Positions 1-10,804 of a DNA stretch of 64,000 nt are shown here, one piece after another. The position numbers were made by a program, and so were the translations under genes. Numbering within the stretch: the first letter of the stretch is position 1; each line of letters starts with the position of its first letter. Below the pieces are notes generated by a model, which made no database searches, had not been told where the DNA came from, and worked only from the letters and a program-made list of their open reading frames with translations. The DNA is from Pontederia crassipes (taxonomy: Eukaryota; Streptophyta; Magnoliopsida; Commelinales; Pontederiaceae). The DNA lies in assembly GCA_030549335.1 (NCBI GenBank), contig CM060198.1:64337958-64401957 (forward strand), read 5' to 3'.

Positions 1-550
1 ATTTCGATAGAAAGTTTCAGTTGTGTAATGGAATGTTATGATTACTATTATAAGTTAACGAAATAATGTGTATACGTAGGGGAACTATTTTTTGTTATAC
101 ACGTATTCTATGATTATATATATATATATATGATTTAATGTGTATCATACGCCTTCCACGTGAATCACCATCGTACACACATTTTTTGTTCGGACAGATG
201 GAGTTCGTGCGCGTGTAGATCATGCATATCTCTCTTCTCTGCCCCCCTCGCCATCTCTCTCTACCCTCTCTCCCCTCCGTTCTCTCATCTCTCTTCCAAC
301 AATTGTCCCTCCCTGCGTCGCTCTTTCGACCACCGTCTGTCCCTGTGTCACTGTCGTCCTGGCTTCCTCCCATCTCTGTCACTGATCTGTGAGCCCTGTC
401 GATGTCGTTCTAGTTTTTCACGCACGTTACCACCGCTGATCAAGAATGCACAAGCTAATATTCGAAAGTTGAAAAAAAAGAGAAAACAAAACAAAAAGAG
501 CCTAGCCGCTCCCAGCCCACCAAGAAGCCCCACCACTTAAACAACTTAAG
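1..550. other. Gene-free flank, pyrimidine-rich
   Basis: I see no supportable gene here. There is a short TA repeat near 113-131 and a long CT-rich stretch (about 225-420). The open frames across it are low-complexity products of that composition. It abuts the putative outer LTR that begins near 551. Confidence 0.5.
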
Positions 551-1360
551 AGTAACGCCCTAAAATGTGATCCCACCTAACCCTTTTTGCCACATCACAT
601 TCTCTTTTCCCCTCTCACTTCATCTTCATCGACAACAGCTCCCAAACCCTCTCTTGTCTGCTACAGTGCTGCTATAGTAAGTCCCTCGTTGTTCTCCATT
701 CGGCTACATCTCCCTCTACTTAGCTTACGCCCTTGTGCTACGATAATCCGATTACTGTAGCTGTAGTAGCTCACACCTTCACAAATCAACTCACTATCTC
801 TCTATTGCACAGCACCAGTGAGCTTTGGCAGCGACTTCCAGGAGAGAGAAAGGACAGTTGGAGCTAGAGGAAGGAGAGAAAAGTGAGGAAGAACCTAGAT
901 TTTAGGAATTGCTATTAAAGTATATTGAGGGGATCCAAATCTTCCCAACCTTCTTCCTAACGATGGTTGAATGAGTGGATTAGGACATTAGGAACAAACC
1001 CTTTGTTCTTGAGATGAAAGTTAGGAAATGTGCATATAATGCTTCATGTTTTTCCTAGGATATTCTTCTATTGCTAATGCATGATTAGATGTAGGTTGTT
1101 TCTTATTGTTTGTATTATGCTCGATGAAGTTGTCTCTTCTGTATGAATGTTTCTCAAGTGTATTAAATGTTCTTATGCAAATCTTCATGTCTCTTCATTA
1201 CTTCATCTATAGTGATTTAAATAGTAAGTTGTAAATCTTAATATGAATAGTGCAAAGTGCTTATTATCCATGTCTGAACGAATGTACACTTCATAGGTGT
1301 TTATATGAATTTGTAAATGATGAAAAATGAGAAAAACAAGGGAAACTCTGTCCAACTGAT

Positions 1361-1862
1361 CGGGCACGGTCGTGACGAAATATGGAATGGCTGTGATGTA
1401 TGTGAAATTCCATGCTTTAGCACAAAATAAGTTTGATGAAGAAAAAGGGCCTTCTGTCACGGCCGTGACCTAGTGGTCGCACAGTCGTGATGCCTTGAGC
1501 ATTTCTTGCCTTAGACATTTTTTTTAAATGAGTGAAAACAATCATTTCGTCACGGTCATGACCTTGTGGTCGCACGGCCGTGACCCTCCAGATCGCCTAT
1601 GCCTTACAAAATTCTCGGGAACGATCGAAAAATGATCGCTCTATCACGGGCGTACTAGTACGGATAGGGGAAATTTGCCCGTGCAGGCCAAATTGACAAC
1701 CCGTGCAGAAACATGACTCGAGCACGACCGTGATGCATGTGAGCACGGTCGACACTATATGGTGGACTTAAACTCCTTCTAAGTGTTCGGCCATGCCGAA
1801 TCGAGGCACGCATGTGCTCAAGTCTGGGCACGGTCATGACCCTATGTGGCACGGCCGTGACT
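1361..1862. repeat. Cluster of paired CACGGCCGTG-type palindromes
   Basis: At least eight imperfect copies of (GT)CACGG(C/T)C(G/A)TGAC occur, mostly in pairs separated by 9-13 bp: 1456-1470 with 1480-1491, 1549-1563 with 1573-1586, 1718-1733 with 1742-1752, and 1826-1841 with 1849-1862. A single copy sits at 1363-1376. GTGGTCG recurs in the spacers. They lie inside the putative outer LTR. Function is unknown. Confidence 0.75.
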
Positions 1863-2064
1863 GGTCCTAGAGTTGGTATATGTTTAAAATGGCCACACTT
1901 AGCATGATTGAAGTATGTATGATCTTAAATATGAGTAAAATATACAACATGTATTGAATGTTTGTACGTATTGATTGATGTAAGTAAAAGATATATTGGC
2001 ATGAAGGTGTCTTCTTGTAATCATGAAGGGAAATAAAGTCTTCACTTGCTAGCTTATGTGATGT

Positions 2065-3280
2065 TGATGCGAAAATTTTATATAGCGTAAATACTAGTAA
2101 GAGCACTAAGTCGAATCAAGTAATAAAGAGTGAGAAGAGTGTCGAACCCACGAGGACTAGTCTATCTTTATCTTTTATCTTAATTTAATCAGATGAGAAA
2201 AAGAGATAATATTTGGTTCAAAATAAATAAAACAAAAAAGATTAAAATTGATCCAGCCTAAAGTCTCAAAATAAATAAATCAGAGATGTTCAGACAAGAT
2301 GAGAGTAACAATATCTTTCAATAAAAGATTTAAAACAAATCTGAATTTTCTGATGGAAAGGATGCCAAAAAGCAAAGGTCTCAAACCAGATGATCTAACT
2401 ATATTATCACAATATTAGAAAGAGAATGTTCAACCGAATTAATCTCTAACTAACTTTTGATAAGATACTTTAGCGATGTAATTCTATCTCAAAAACACCT
2501 CAACCGAGTGAGTTAATGATTCACAAATCTCTAAATCTCAACCGAGTAAATAGAGATGGGATATGAAATGCTTATCGAAAGATCAATCAACTGAGAGAGA
2601 TCAAAAGAATAAATCTCGATAATACCAACCAGTTAAAATCGAGTACTCAGAAGATAGCATTAAAATCAGCATATATATTTAGAAAATTCAGAATAGTGAA
2701 TCTTATTCAACGATCTAAAAAGTCTAACATAAATGGATCCTAATCAGAACTCTATTACATAGAAAGAGAAATTATCAAGATTGCAGTAGATAGATAAATA
2801 AGAGATTGAAAAATATAAATAATGAGAAATAATCTTTTCAAAATTATCTAAACTCCTCTGAAAGAATCTCCACCGAGTAGATGACCAGAGGCTCTATCTC
2901 TTCTTGCCTTTGCAATGGATTTTGAATTCTAAACTTGGATGCTTAAGTGAGGTGATATGGAACCCTTTTTATAGTTGAAAATGCATCTGCCTCCTGAGAA
3001 TCAACGTGAATCAATGCCGTCAACACCGCATGAATCAAAATATAATGATTTAGTTGAGAAAATCTGACGAAATTAACAACCCGAATCGTGCTATTAATAA
3101 CAGTGGATATTTTATATATTGTTAGAGTGATTTCCGCCCAATCTTTCAGATTTTGAAGATATGGTGATTGATGGCTAACATGGACCATGTTGCAAGGAAC
3201 ATGGGCTGTGTTGTTGGAAAATGCGAACCATGTTGACTGCTGCAGAGATACAAATAACAAATTAGGTATCAACTGATTCT
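2065..3280. mobile_element. Probable AT-rich insertion inside the outer LTR (unclassified)
   Basis: Composition and sequence style change abruptly near 2065 and return to LTR-like sequence after about 3300. The block contains a GTCGAACCCACGAGGA string near 2140, of a type often seen near plant retrotransposon termini, and several ACCGAGT(A/G) repeats between 2460 and 2880. No coding domain is visible, and I could not find a target-site duplication. It may be a solo LTR or a non-autonomous element of another family. Confidence 0.3.
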
Positions 3281-3639
3281 TTGAAAGTTTTAATTAAAAA
3301 TGAGAAAAAGTTTATATATAATAAAATACAATTATGAAAAAATAGTCTGAATGATATGAAATAAATATGTATAAAATGTCATGCATTAGATGTATTTTAG
3401 AGGAAGTAATGTCGGCCATCATGGTTGTACTTTCAATGAGACAAAAAGATCCCGGCCTAGCTAACCAAGTCTTGCGAATCAACATGGTCTTCCCAAACAC
3501 CAAGATAAGAAGCTATCTGAATAAAGATAGAAGATGAAAATATGAAGTAAAGATGGAAAGTAAAGTCTTACACTTATATATGTACTTTAAGAAAATCAAA
3601 ACTTAAGAAGTAAAGTCTTACATGTGTGTATATACTTTC

Positions 3640-4874
3640 TGTATGATCCCAATGGGCATCAAGAGGGGGATGAACCGCTGTTAAATAAAAAATGTCGATT
3701 TCACAAAGATCGTTGCGGAAGTACAAAATCGATTCTTGAAAACCTTTTAAAATAAAGCAATTCAGATCATAAGCATAATATGAATGGGGAGAGAGAGAAA
3801 ATCAAACACAAAGATACGATGGTTGTTGACGAAGTTCGACCACACCTTAGTCTACGTCTCCGCTCCGACTTCTCGACCTCGAGACCGCTGGAGATTCCAC
3901 TAATCCCTTCCTTTGTTCCAAATGGGACAAGGAAGAAAGCCCTTTACACTAACCACATTTTCTCCGCTTCGAGAGGCAAGGCAAACTCTCCTCCTAAGAA
4001 GCTAATCTTTTCTCTCACTCAAGAGATAAGATTTGGAACTTCTTTTGCACAGGAGCTCTCACAATCTTTCTGAAAAATAATTTCTCTCTTTTATAATAGA
4101 ATACTCACAAGAAGAGAAGAGAAAAAAAAAAGCTCTAAATGATAACTTCAAGAGAAATGATCTTCTTTTGATTTCTTGAAGTTTTGCTTTGATGCTTGGA
4201 TGGATGTCTTTGCTTTTGGTTTTGGCACTTTTTTTATAGACTCTAGCATGTGAAAAAATTGTCCAGAATTAATTTCACATTTTTCTCCTTGAAATATAGT
4301 CGTTACTGTTCATTTTAGTAATGAACCGGTTGACCGCATTTATGGACCGGTCGACCGGTCTATATGATCGTTACGCCTTATTTGCTGACCGCAGCTGTCC
4401 GGTCGATCGAATTATCGACCGGTACAGTCTCGCAGTTTTGATTTCCTCCCGTTGAGTTGATCGGTCGACCGGTGCAACGATCGGTCTGTCGAGCGGTGTA
4501 GTCTCGACATGGATTTGAGCAGTTTATGCATTGACCTATCGACCAATATCTCCGATCGGTCGACCGGATTATCTCGATCAACCTTCATAGCTTCGATCGG
4601 TAGATTGACCGCCCTACACTATTTTGAGCATAACTTTTTGCACAGTTATTCAAATTAGATGATCTTGGAGTCTATGAAAAGCTAACAGAATTCTTTACAA
4701 CTTTGATATTCAATATTTATACAAAACTAATGAGATCAGTGCCAATTATTTAATCAAAGTGTACTGCATAAAGTTATCCCTTTTTTTAAACTTTTTTAGC
4801 ATTTTATCTTTAATCATTTGAGATTTTTATCATCAAAATATAATTTTATATGTCATTAAAACTTAGATCCAACA
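3640..4874 (-). repeat. 3' LTR of the gag-only copia-type element
   Basis: Starts TGTATGATCCC and ends GATCCAACA on the plus strand, so in element orientation it runs TGTTGGATC to GGGATCATACA. It aligns by eye over its whole length with 7123-8350. The segment 4320-4600 carries a cluster of CGGTCGACCG-type palindromes. Confidence 0.85.
4322..4610. repeat. CGGTCGACCG palindrome cluster in the copia-type 3' LTR
   Basis: About ten perfect or one-to-two-mismatch copies of the 10-bp palindrome CGGTCGACCG occur in under 300 bp. One pair at 4533-4567 has the spacer AATATCTCCGAT. The same module occurs in the other LTR of this element and in the LTRs of the unrelated Ty3 element at 10805-19569. Confidence 0.85.
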
Positions 4875-4889
4875 ATCTCCTCCTTTTTT
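4875..4889 (-). other. Polypurine tract of the copia-type element
   Basis: Read on the minus strand, an A/G-only run (AAAAAAGGAGGAGA) ends one base before TGTTGGATC, the start of the 3' LTR. This is the expected site of plus-strand DNA priming and fixes the element's orientation. Confidence 0.75.
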
Positions 4890-5660
4890 ATGAAGACAAA
4901 CTGAGAAATATGAAAAATGTAAGTTGCGAAAAAATTGTAAAATTCTTGTAAAAACAATTTTACTCCCCCAAACACATAGCTTTACTTACAATGGTAGATA
5001 TTCATATGAATATTAATTGTAATGTACTTTTCATATAAAGTTATATTCAGATCATATTTCTCCTATATTTCTCTTACTTTTATTTCATCAAAAAGAATCA
5101 TTTATATATGAAGCATATAAGAAACCATATGTAACTCCCTTTTAATCAATTTTTCAAAAAATATATTCTTCCCCCTTTTGTCATATAAGAGACATGTAGA
5201 GTATTGCAAGTTTTGAAAGAACACTCCCCATAAATTTGTGGTTATTTTATAATGAAAACCAATTTATGAAAACCAAAATAAAAATATATTAAGAATCAAA
5301 ATATGACATAAAACTTTGATTCAATAATGATGACCATGATATGTCAAAATAGAGTTTGAACATGCTCCCCCTATCACTATGACTAATTTTCTTTTGTTTA
5401 TTTCTTTTCTTTCAGAGTAATAGTCATTTTGAAATGTTTGAGTGAAATAAAAAATTAGCCTTAACACTTAAAAAAATACATGAGTATTCCCAATGATATT
5501 TTTACCATAACTTTTGTACCTTCACATTTTCATTCGTCCTTTGCTTTACATGTGAGGCACATCTGAAAAATAATCAAGTAACTTTTGGTATCCAAACTTC
5601 TTTGGGTCCGATTTTATTAGATAATATTCCTTTCGGAATCCATATTATCCTATGTTGTGA
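4890..5660. other. Non-coding 3' part of the copia-type interior
   Basis: AT-rich DNA between the gag remnant and the polypurine tract. I see no protease D(S/T)G, integrase, or RT YxDD-type motif in any frame here. This supports loss of the whole pol gene rather than simple mutation. Confidence 0.55.
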
Positions 5661-5667
5661 AGATTTT

Positions 5668-6960
5668 CTTATTTTGCATTGGTATGCATAATGATCATAA
5701 AATCCACATGTAAAATATTTGAGATGTGATTTTCTACCATATAGATGATTGGATTTTCAATATGTATTTTCATGTCCAAAATTATTTCTAAGATTATTTT
5801 TCATTACATGAGAAATAGTTTTATTTTGTGAGTTTTTCAAAAGATCATTTTTCTTTTTTACCTTTTCTAAAGAACATGCTAATTTTATAATTTCACATGT
5901 ATGTATAATTTCCAATGTTTCAATTTCATTTTTGAGTTTTTCAATCTCATATAGTAATTTTTCATTTTCCTCTTTAATTGAAAAATGTCTTTTTATGAGA
6001 AAGGAGAGTTCTTCATGCACATTTAAAGAAACATTTTCTTCGAAAAATCTCGATGAGTCATTATTTGAAATTGAAGAGTTTGAAATTATCTCATCGTTGT
6101 GTATCATTAGGCACAAGTATGCATCCTCACTAGAAGAGTTTGATGAATCATTTGATTCATTTTCACTTACTTCTTCTTCTCCTTCTTCTCCTTTTTGTCT
6201 TTTGAGTGATATTTACATAATCCTCTTTTCGACTTTTCACTCTTTTCTTTAGATTTCACCAACTTGAGATATTTGTCAAGTTTTCTTGTATAGCGGGCGA
6301 GTTTCTTTTCGTCCACTTCTTCCTCACTTGAGTTATCTTCATTTTCACTTGCTTTCAAAGCCCATGTCTTCTTTTTTGGAGCATTGGATTCTTCTTCTTC
6401 TTGGATTCCGGTCTCATATGTTAGAAGTGGACTAATAAGATCATCAAAATCTAATTTGTTCAAATCATTTTCTTCGATCACCGTCCTTTTTGTATGCCAT
6501 TAGGAGGAGAGAGACCTGAGAATCTTTTTTACTTTTTAGAATTTGTTCTAGGCTTGTCCAAATAGGCTAAGTAATTCACAATATCATTAAACCGAGCAAC
6601 CATATCATTTATGGATTCATTTTCATGCATCTTGAAAGAATCATATTGATGATTCAAAATATTTAATCTAGATTCTTTGACTATATCTGTTCCTTCATAA
6701 TTAGTAATGAGTTTCTTCCGAATTTTGGTTGCACTTTCATAATTAAAAATTCGATTGAAATCCGTTGAATCTAAAGCACAATAAAAAATATTCTTTGCTT
6801 TCCAATCCAATTTTGAAAAAAAAATTATGTCTTTCGTCATGTTCGATAGGTAATTTTTCATGAAGAAAATAATATTTTTCAACGATATCCCACATGTTAA
6901 TATTAATAGAACAAATGTATATTTGAATCCTAATTTTTTAATATTAAAAATTTGGTGCAT
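5668..6960 (-). pseudogene. Decayed copia-type gag (UBN2 domain, coiled coil, CCHC knuckle)
   Basis: Three open segments on the minus strand follow the order of a plant copia gag. At 6529-6960 is a UBN2-type capsid region with the signatures NYEGTDIVKESRLNIL and FKMHENESINDM. At 6167-6481 is an acidic then lysine-rich linker. At 5757-6116 is a coiled coil around EENEKLLYEIEKLKNEIE. After a stop, the reading continues into a zinc-knuckle remnant at about 5665-5715, where CX4HX4C is intact but the first cysteine position of the CCHC box reads Tyr. Stops and frame changes separate the segments, so no full gag can be made. The frame then runs into a WIPK-type linker that normally precedes protease, but no protease follows. 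Confidence 0.8.
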
Positions 6961-7100
6961 TTAAAAGGAGAAAATAAATCCACTTGATGTCATAGCTCTT
7001 AAGATGGTTAAATCTTAAAAGAAGATAATTGAATCTTAAAAAGATTATATCTAAAAATGATTAGATCTTGAAACATGATGATTCAAAAAATTAAAATAAG

Positions 7101-7122
7101 AGCAACCCGCTCTGATGTCAAT
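7101..7122 (-). other. Primer binding site of the copia-type element
   Basis: Immediately inside the 5' LTR, the minus strand reads TTGACATCAGAGCGGG. This is a two-mismatch version of the common plant primer site TGGTATCAGAGC, which is complementary to the 3' end of initiator tRNA-Met. Confidence 0.7.
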
Positions 7123-8350
7123 TGTAGGATCCCAAAGGGCACCAAGAGGGATGGTGAATTGATGTTAAATAAAAAATATCGATTTTATAAAGATCATCGC
7201 AGAAACACAAAACTAATTCTTTAAAAACTTTTAAAATAAAACAATTCAGATCATAAGCATAATATGAATGGGGAGAGAGAGAAAATCAAACGCAAAGACA
7301 AGGTGGTTGTTGACGAGGTTCGATCACACCTTGACCTACGTCCCCGTTCCGACTTTTCGACCTCAAGACCGTCGGAGATTTCACTAATCCCTTTGTTCCA
7401 AATGGGGCAAGGAAGAAAGTCCTTTACACTAATCACATTTTCTCCGCTTCGAGAGGAAAGGCAAACTTTCCTCCTAGGAAGTTAATCTTTTCTCTCGCTC
7501 AAGAGGTAAGATTTAGAACCTCTTTTACACAGGAGCTCTCACAATCTTTCTAAAAAATAGTTTCTCTCTTTTATAATAGAACACACACAAGAAGAGAAGA
7601 GAGAGAAAAAAAAGCTCTAAATGATAATTTCAAGAGAAATAATCTTCTTTTGATTTCTTGAAATTTTGCTTTGATGCTTGGATGGATGCCTTTGCTTCTA
7701 GCTTTGACACTTCTTTTTATCCAGAATTAATTTCACATTTTTCTCCTTGAAATATAGTCGTTACTGTTCATTTTAGTAATGGATCGGTCAATCGCATTTA
7801 TGGATCGGTCGACCGGTCTATATGACGGTTGCGCTTTATTTGCTGGCTGACCGTAACTATCCGATCGATCGAACTATCGACTGACGTCTCGACCGGTACA
7901 GTATCGTAGTTTTGATTTCCTTTCGTTGAGTTGATCGGTTGACTAGTGCATCGATCGATCTGTCTACCGATATAGTCTCGACATGGATTTGAATAGTTTA
8001 TGCATTGACCGGTCGACCGGTATCTCCGATCGATCGATCGGACTATTTCGATCGGTCTTCATAGCTTCGACCGGTAGGTTGACCACCCTGCACTATTTTA
8101 TGCATAACTTTTTGTACAATTATCCAAATTAAATAATTTTGGAGTCTATGAAAAGTTAACAGAATTCTCTACAACTTTGATATTCAATACTCATCCAAAA
8201 CTAATGAGATCAGTGCCAATTATTTAATTAAAGTGTAGTGTATAAAGTTATCACTTTTTCTTTAAACTTTTTCAGCATTTTATCTTTAATCATTCGAGAT
8301 TTGTATCATAAAAATATAATTTTATATGTCATTAAAATTTGGATCCAATA
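7123..8350 (-). repeat. 5' LTR of the gag-only copia-type element
   Basis: Direct repeat of 3640-4874. The terminal CA has become TA at the right end (8349-8350). Its palindrome cluster lies at about 7780-8090 and includes the pair at 8007-8041, a CCGGTCGACCGG palindrome followed by TATCTCCGAT and a second palindrome. Confidence 0.85.
7785..8092. repeat. CGGTCGACCG palindrome cluster in the copia-type 5' LTR
   Basis: Second copy of the LTR palindrome cluster. Several units have drifted to CGATCGATCG or CGGTTGAC, mostly through C/T and G/A transitions. Confidence 0.8.
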
Positions 8351-9269
8351 CTTTTTTAAGGAATAATGTCTCTCATCATAAAGTGTTGTATTCCTTGGAA
8401 TAAAGTCCTCACTATTATAGTGTTGTATTACTTAAAATAAAGTCCTCACTATTACGATGGGTGTGTTCCTAAATATGATTTATGACATGGAATAAAAGTA
8501 AAGATGACAATTTAAGATAAAGACGATGTAATCACCTAAAATGGATTATAATGTATGTTCCATTGTCATAAAATGTTATGTAAGAAGATATTAAAGTAAA
8601 GCAAGATAAATGATGATATGCTTAAGCATAGTGATAAGTTATGATATGTTTTGACCTAATGATGTTATCTTATCTTGCCATGATGATATGTTCACATGTC
8701 ATATAGTGTGCATAAGTAGTTCATAGCATGTATATAATTCATGTTCTATGATGATGAAATGCATATGCCATAATATGTAGAGATTATGTTTTAGAAGCAT
8801 ATCATGCATGGGCATCAACATACTCTAACGGGAGAAATTTCCTGCACCCCATGAATCCGTGCAGGTATGTACGAGACTTAGGTTCGGCGGCGAGGACCTC
8901 ATGATGGAAACATTGCACATGTGATGGTAGGACCACGACTCAAGTTATCTTTTAGTCTTTTATATTATGATAATGAACTCATAGTGAGTCGAGTATGTAT
9001 GGCCTATGGACTTTTGAGTCGTGTACTTTTATTCGAACTCAATTATGTATTATGAACTATTTGTTGGATCTATGTTAGAACCTATGAGACCCATGGGCTA
9101 GGAATGTATCTTGAGTTTTTTCATCATATGAAGTCTTCCGTTGTTATTTTATGTTTTTGGACTTTATTGTTATTATGTTTTCCGCTTCAATGTTTTATGT
9201 AATTTAGTTATAAAAGTAACACCGCCTAGATTTAGACAACTATATATATATATATACACATATATTATA

Positions 9270-9623
9270 GGGAAAAATGAGCGTGTGAAGCGCTTTCCGT
9301 ATGAATCGGCCTTAGACATATTTTTCTTCATTTTTTCGATATCTTTCTTTACTAATAACTTAAATGATCATTCATGATAACAAAAAATAGTTTTATAAGA
9401 TTAGAAGTTATATAAAATGCTTATATCCATTATGACGGATAATAATGTGCAGAAGTTCGTCAAAATTTAAAAATGATAAAAAAATTATTGTTAATAATTT
9501 AAATCATATATTTATTATTCGTAATGACCCTCTAAACTATCAATGAAGAAAAATATCGAAAAAAATAAACATAAATATGTGTAAAGTCACTTCACACGGA
9601 AGACGCTTCACACACTCATTAAA

Positions 9624-9626
<3 letters not shown>
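9270..9626. mobile_element. Candidate MITE with long imperfect terminal inverted repeats
   Basis: The left end (ATGAGCGTGTGAAGCG, then TTTTTCGATAT) matches the reverse complement of the right end (ATGAGTGTGTGAAGCG, then TTTTTTCGATAT) over about 80 bp with scattered differences. The element is about 355 bp, AT-rich, has no coding capacity and sits between TA repeats on both sides (9241-9256 and 9627-9677). Insertion at TA would fit a Tc1/Mariner- or PIF-like MITE, but the surrounding TA repeats hide any target duplication. Confidence 0.6.

Positions 9627-9677
<51 letters not shown>
9627..9677. repeat. (TA)n microsatellite
   Basis: About 25 uninterrupted AT dinucleotides directly abutting the MITE's right end. 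A second shorter tract follows at about 9689-9708. Confidence 0.95.
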
Positions 9678-9680
<3 letters not shown>

Positions 9681-9709
9681 CCATTAAATTATATATATAT
9701 ATATATATA

Positions 9710-10283
9710 CAAGTGCATGTCCACGTCAACAAAAATGCACGAAGTTAATTTCCTTCCTGTCATTTATTTTTCCCATAAAATCTCATGAAGCTTAAGTCCT
9801 TTAGGAAGGAAAATGAAAATAAGAAGAGTGGGCCTTGTGGTCTGTACGGTCGTTATAACAAGGGGCCTTATTAGGTCTTGCTCTTGAAATTAGTTAATTA
9901 ATTAAACGTGTAACTAATTTCAGGAAGTCACAATTTTAAATCAGAATATTTGCGATATTATAAAATATTTATATTTTCTCATTTTTTTTCATTCATTAAG
10001 ACCGTGATTTTGGAATTTTCTTAGTTACTACCGTAATGAATAATCAAATATCAGCACTATTACGATACTAGCAAAATAATACAGCGTTATAAAAGAACTA
10101 GTCCAAAAAATATCCTAACATTTAAGCGTTGATACAACAACTCCGAAGCAAAGTTTTGTTGCAATTGGGACCGTGACAAAAATTTAAGTAAAAATCTTTT
10201 ACTGTACGCAAAAGAAAGAGAAAAGTAATAGCATTTAATGAAATAATTGATGAGATGAACATTGTACATTTGGATAATAAACA

Positions 10284-10321
<38 letters not shown>

Positions 10322-10799
10322 TATTGATTCATGATCTCTCGGGGGCGATGTGCCCAATCACAAAGCCTAGATATCATGATTTTTATCTTCCAATACATCC
10401 AAACATACACATTTACTTTTGCCTATTAGCCTATTAATTTCTTACTAGCTGAATTTGAGGTGCAAAGTATAAAAGAGTTGAAAAACATTTCTAGGACAAC
10501 TTCCTTGATCTGTTTGCTTCAAGGCTTAAGCTCAATTTGTGCACCAGCATCTACTGATCAGCAGCAACCATAATCCAACAATAAATTTTCATATTGAAGT
10601 TTACATTATTCTTGGTTCTTAATAGAGATGATCATACATGGTGTAGTGTAGTGTAGTGTGATTTATGTTACCCAGTGCTTCTGCAAGCTTCATAATTTAA
10701 TCTTTGCACTACATGTGTTTCCTTAGCTGCACTTGTCAAAATGTTTATTCCTGTTCTCTTTTATTTGCTGTAGGGACCAATGTAAAAGCCTTTTGTACG
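9710..10799. other. Gene-free spacer before the Ty3 element
   Basis: AT-rich DNA with a further (TA)n tract at about 10288-10318 and a GTAGT short tandem repeat near 10642-10660. Open frames across these repeats code low-complexity Tyr-Ile runs and are not genes. Confidence 0.6.
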
Positions 10800-10804
10800 T
10801 TGCA
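10800..10804. other. Target-site duplication TTGCA, left copy
   Basis: TTGCA immediately precedes TGTAATGCC and recurs immediately after the other end of the element at 19570-19574. A perfect 5-bp duplication is the expected length for a Ty3/gypsy insertion. Confidence 0.9.

Larger units (their letters stand above)
3640..8350 (-). mobile_element. Non-autonomous Ty1/copia-type element carrying only gag (TR-GAG-like)
   Basis: Two direct repeats of about 1.23 kb (3640-4874 and 7123-8350) flank a 2.25-kb interior. In minus orientation the 5' LTR is the right-hand copy. A tRNA-Met-like primer site lies immediately inside it (7101-7122) and a polypurine tract immediately inside the other LTR (4875-4889). 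The interior encodes only a decayed copia gag (UBN2 domain, coiled coil, CCHC knuckle). No protease, integrase, RT or RNase H is visible. Flanking 5-mers are CTTTC (3635-3639) and CTTTT (8351-8355), a 4/5 match consistent with a decayed target duplication. This fits the published TR-GAG class, terminal-repeat retrotransposons with a GAG domain, which must be mobilised in trans. Confidence 0.82.
551..9240 (+). mobile_element. Degraded gypsy-like LTR (outer element), split by nested insertions
   Basis: The stretch starting near 551 (AGTAACGCCC) resembles the TGTAAC(A/G)CCC start of Tekay/Del-type Ty3 LTRs. The interval 8800-9240 reads like the 3' part of such an LTR, including a GTAACACC-type block near 9215. 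Between them lie an unidentified insert (about 2065-3280) and a complete copia-type element (3640-8350). Removing both leaves roughly 2.8 kb of LTR-like DNA with no coding domain that I recognise. The part at 1350-1870 holds paired CACGGCCGTG-type palindromes. It could be a solo LTR or a decayed end of a full element. Boundaries are by eye and there is no clear target duplication, so this is a tentative reading. Confidence 0.4.

Noticed and set aside
160-540. 126-codon plus-strand frame at the left edge
   Set aside because: It is created by CT-rich low-complexity sequence; Ser/Pro/Leu-rich with no domain and a shadow frame on the other strand.
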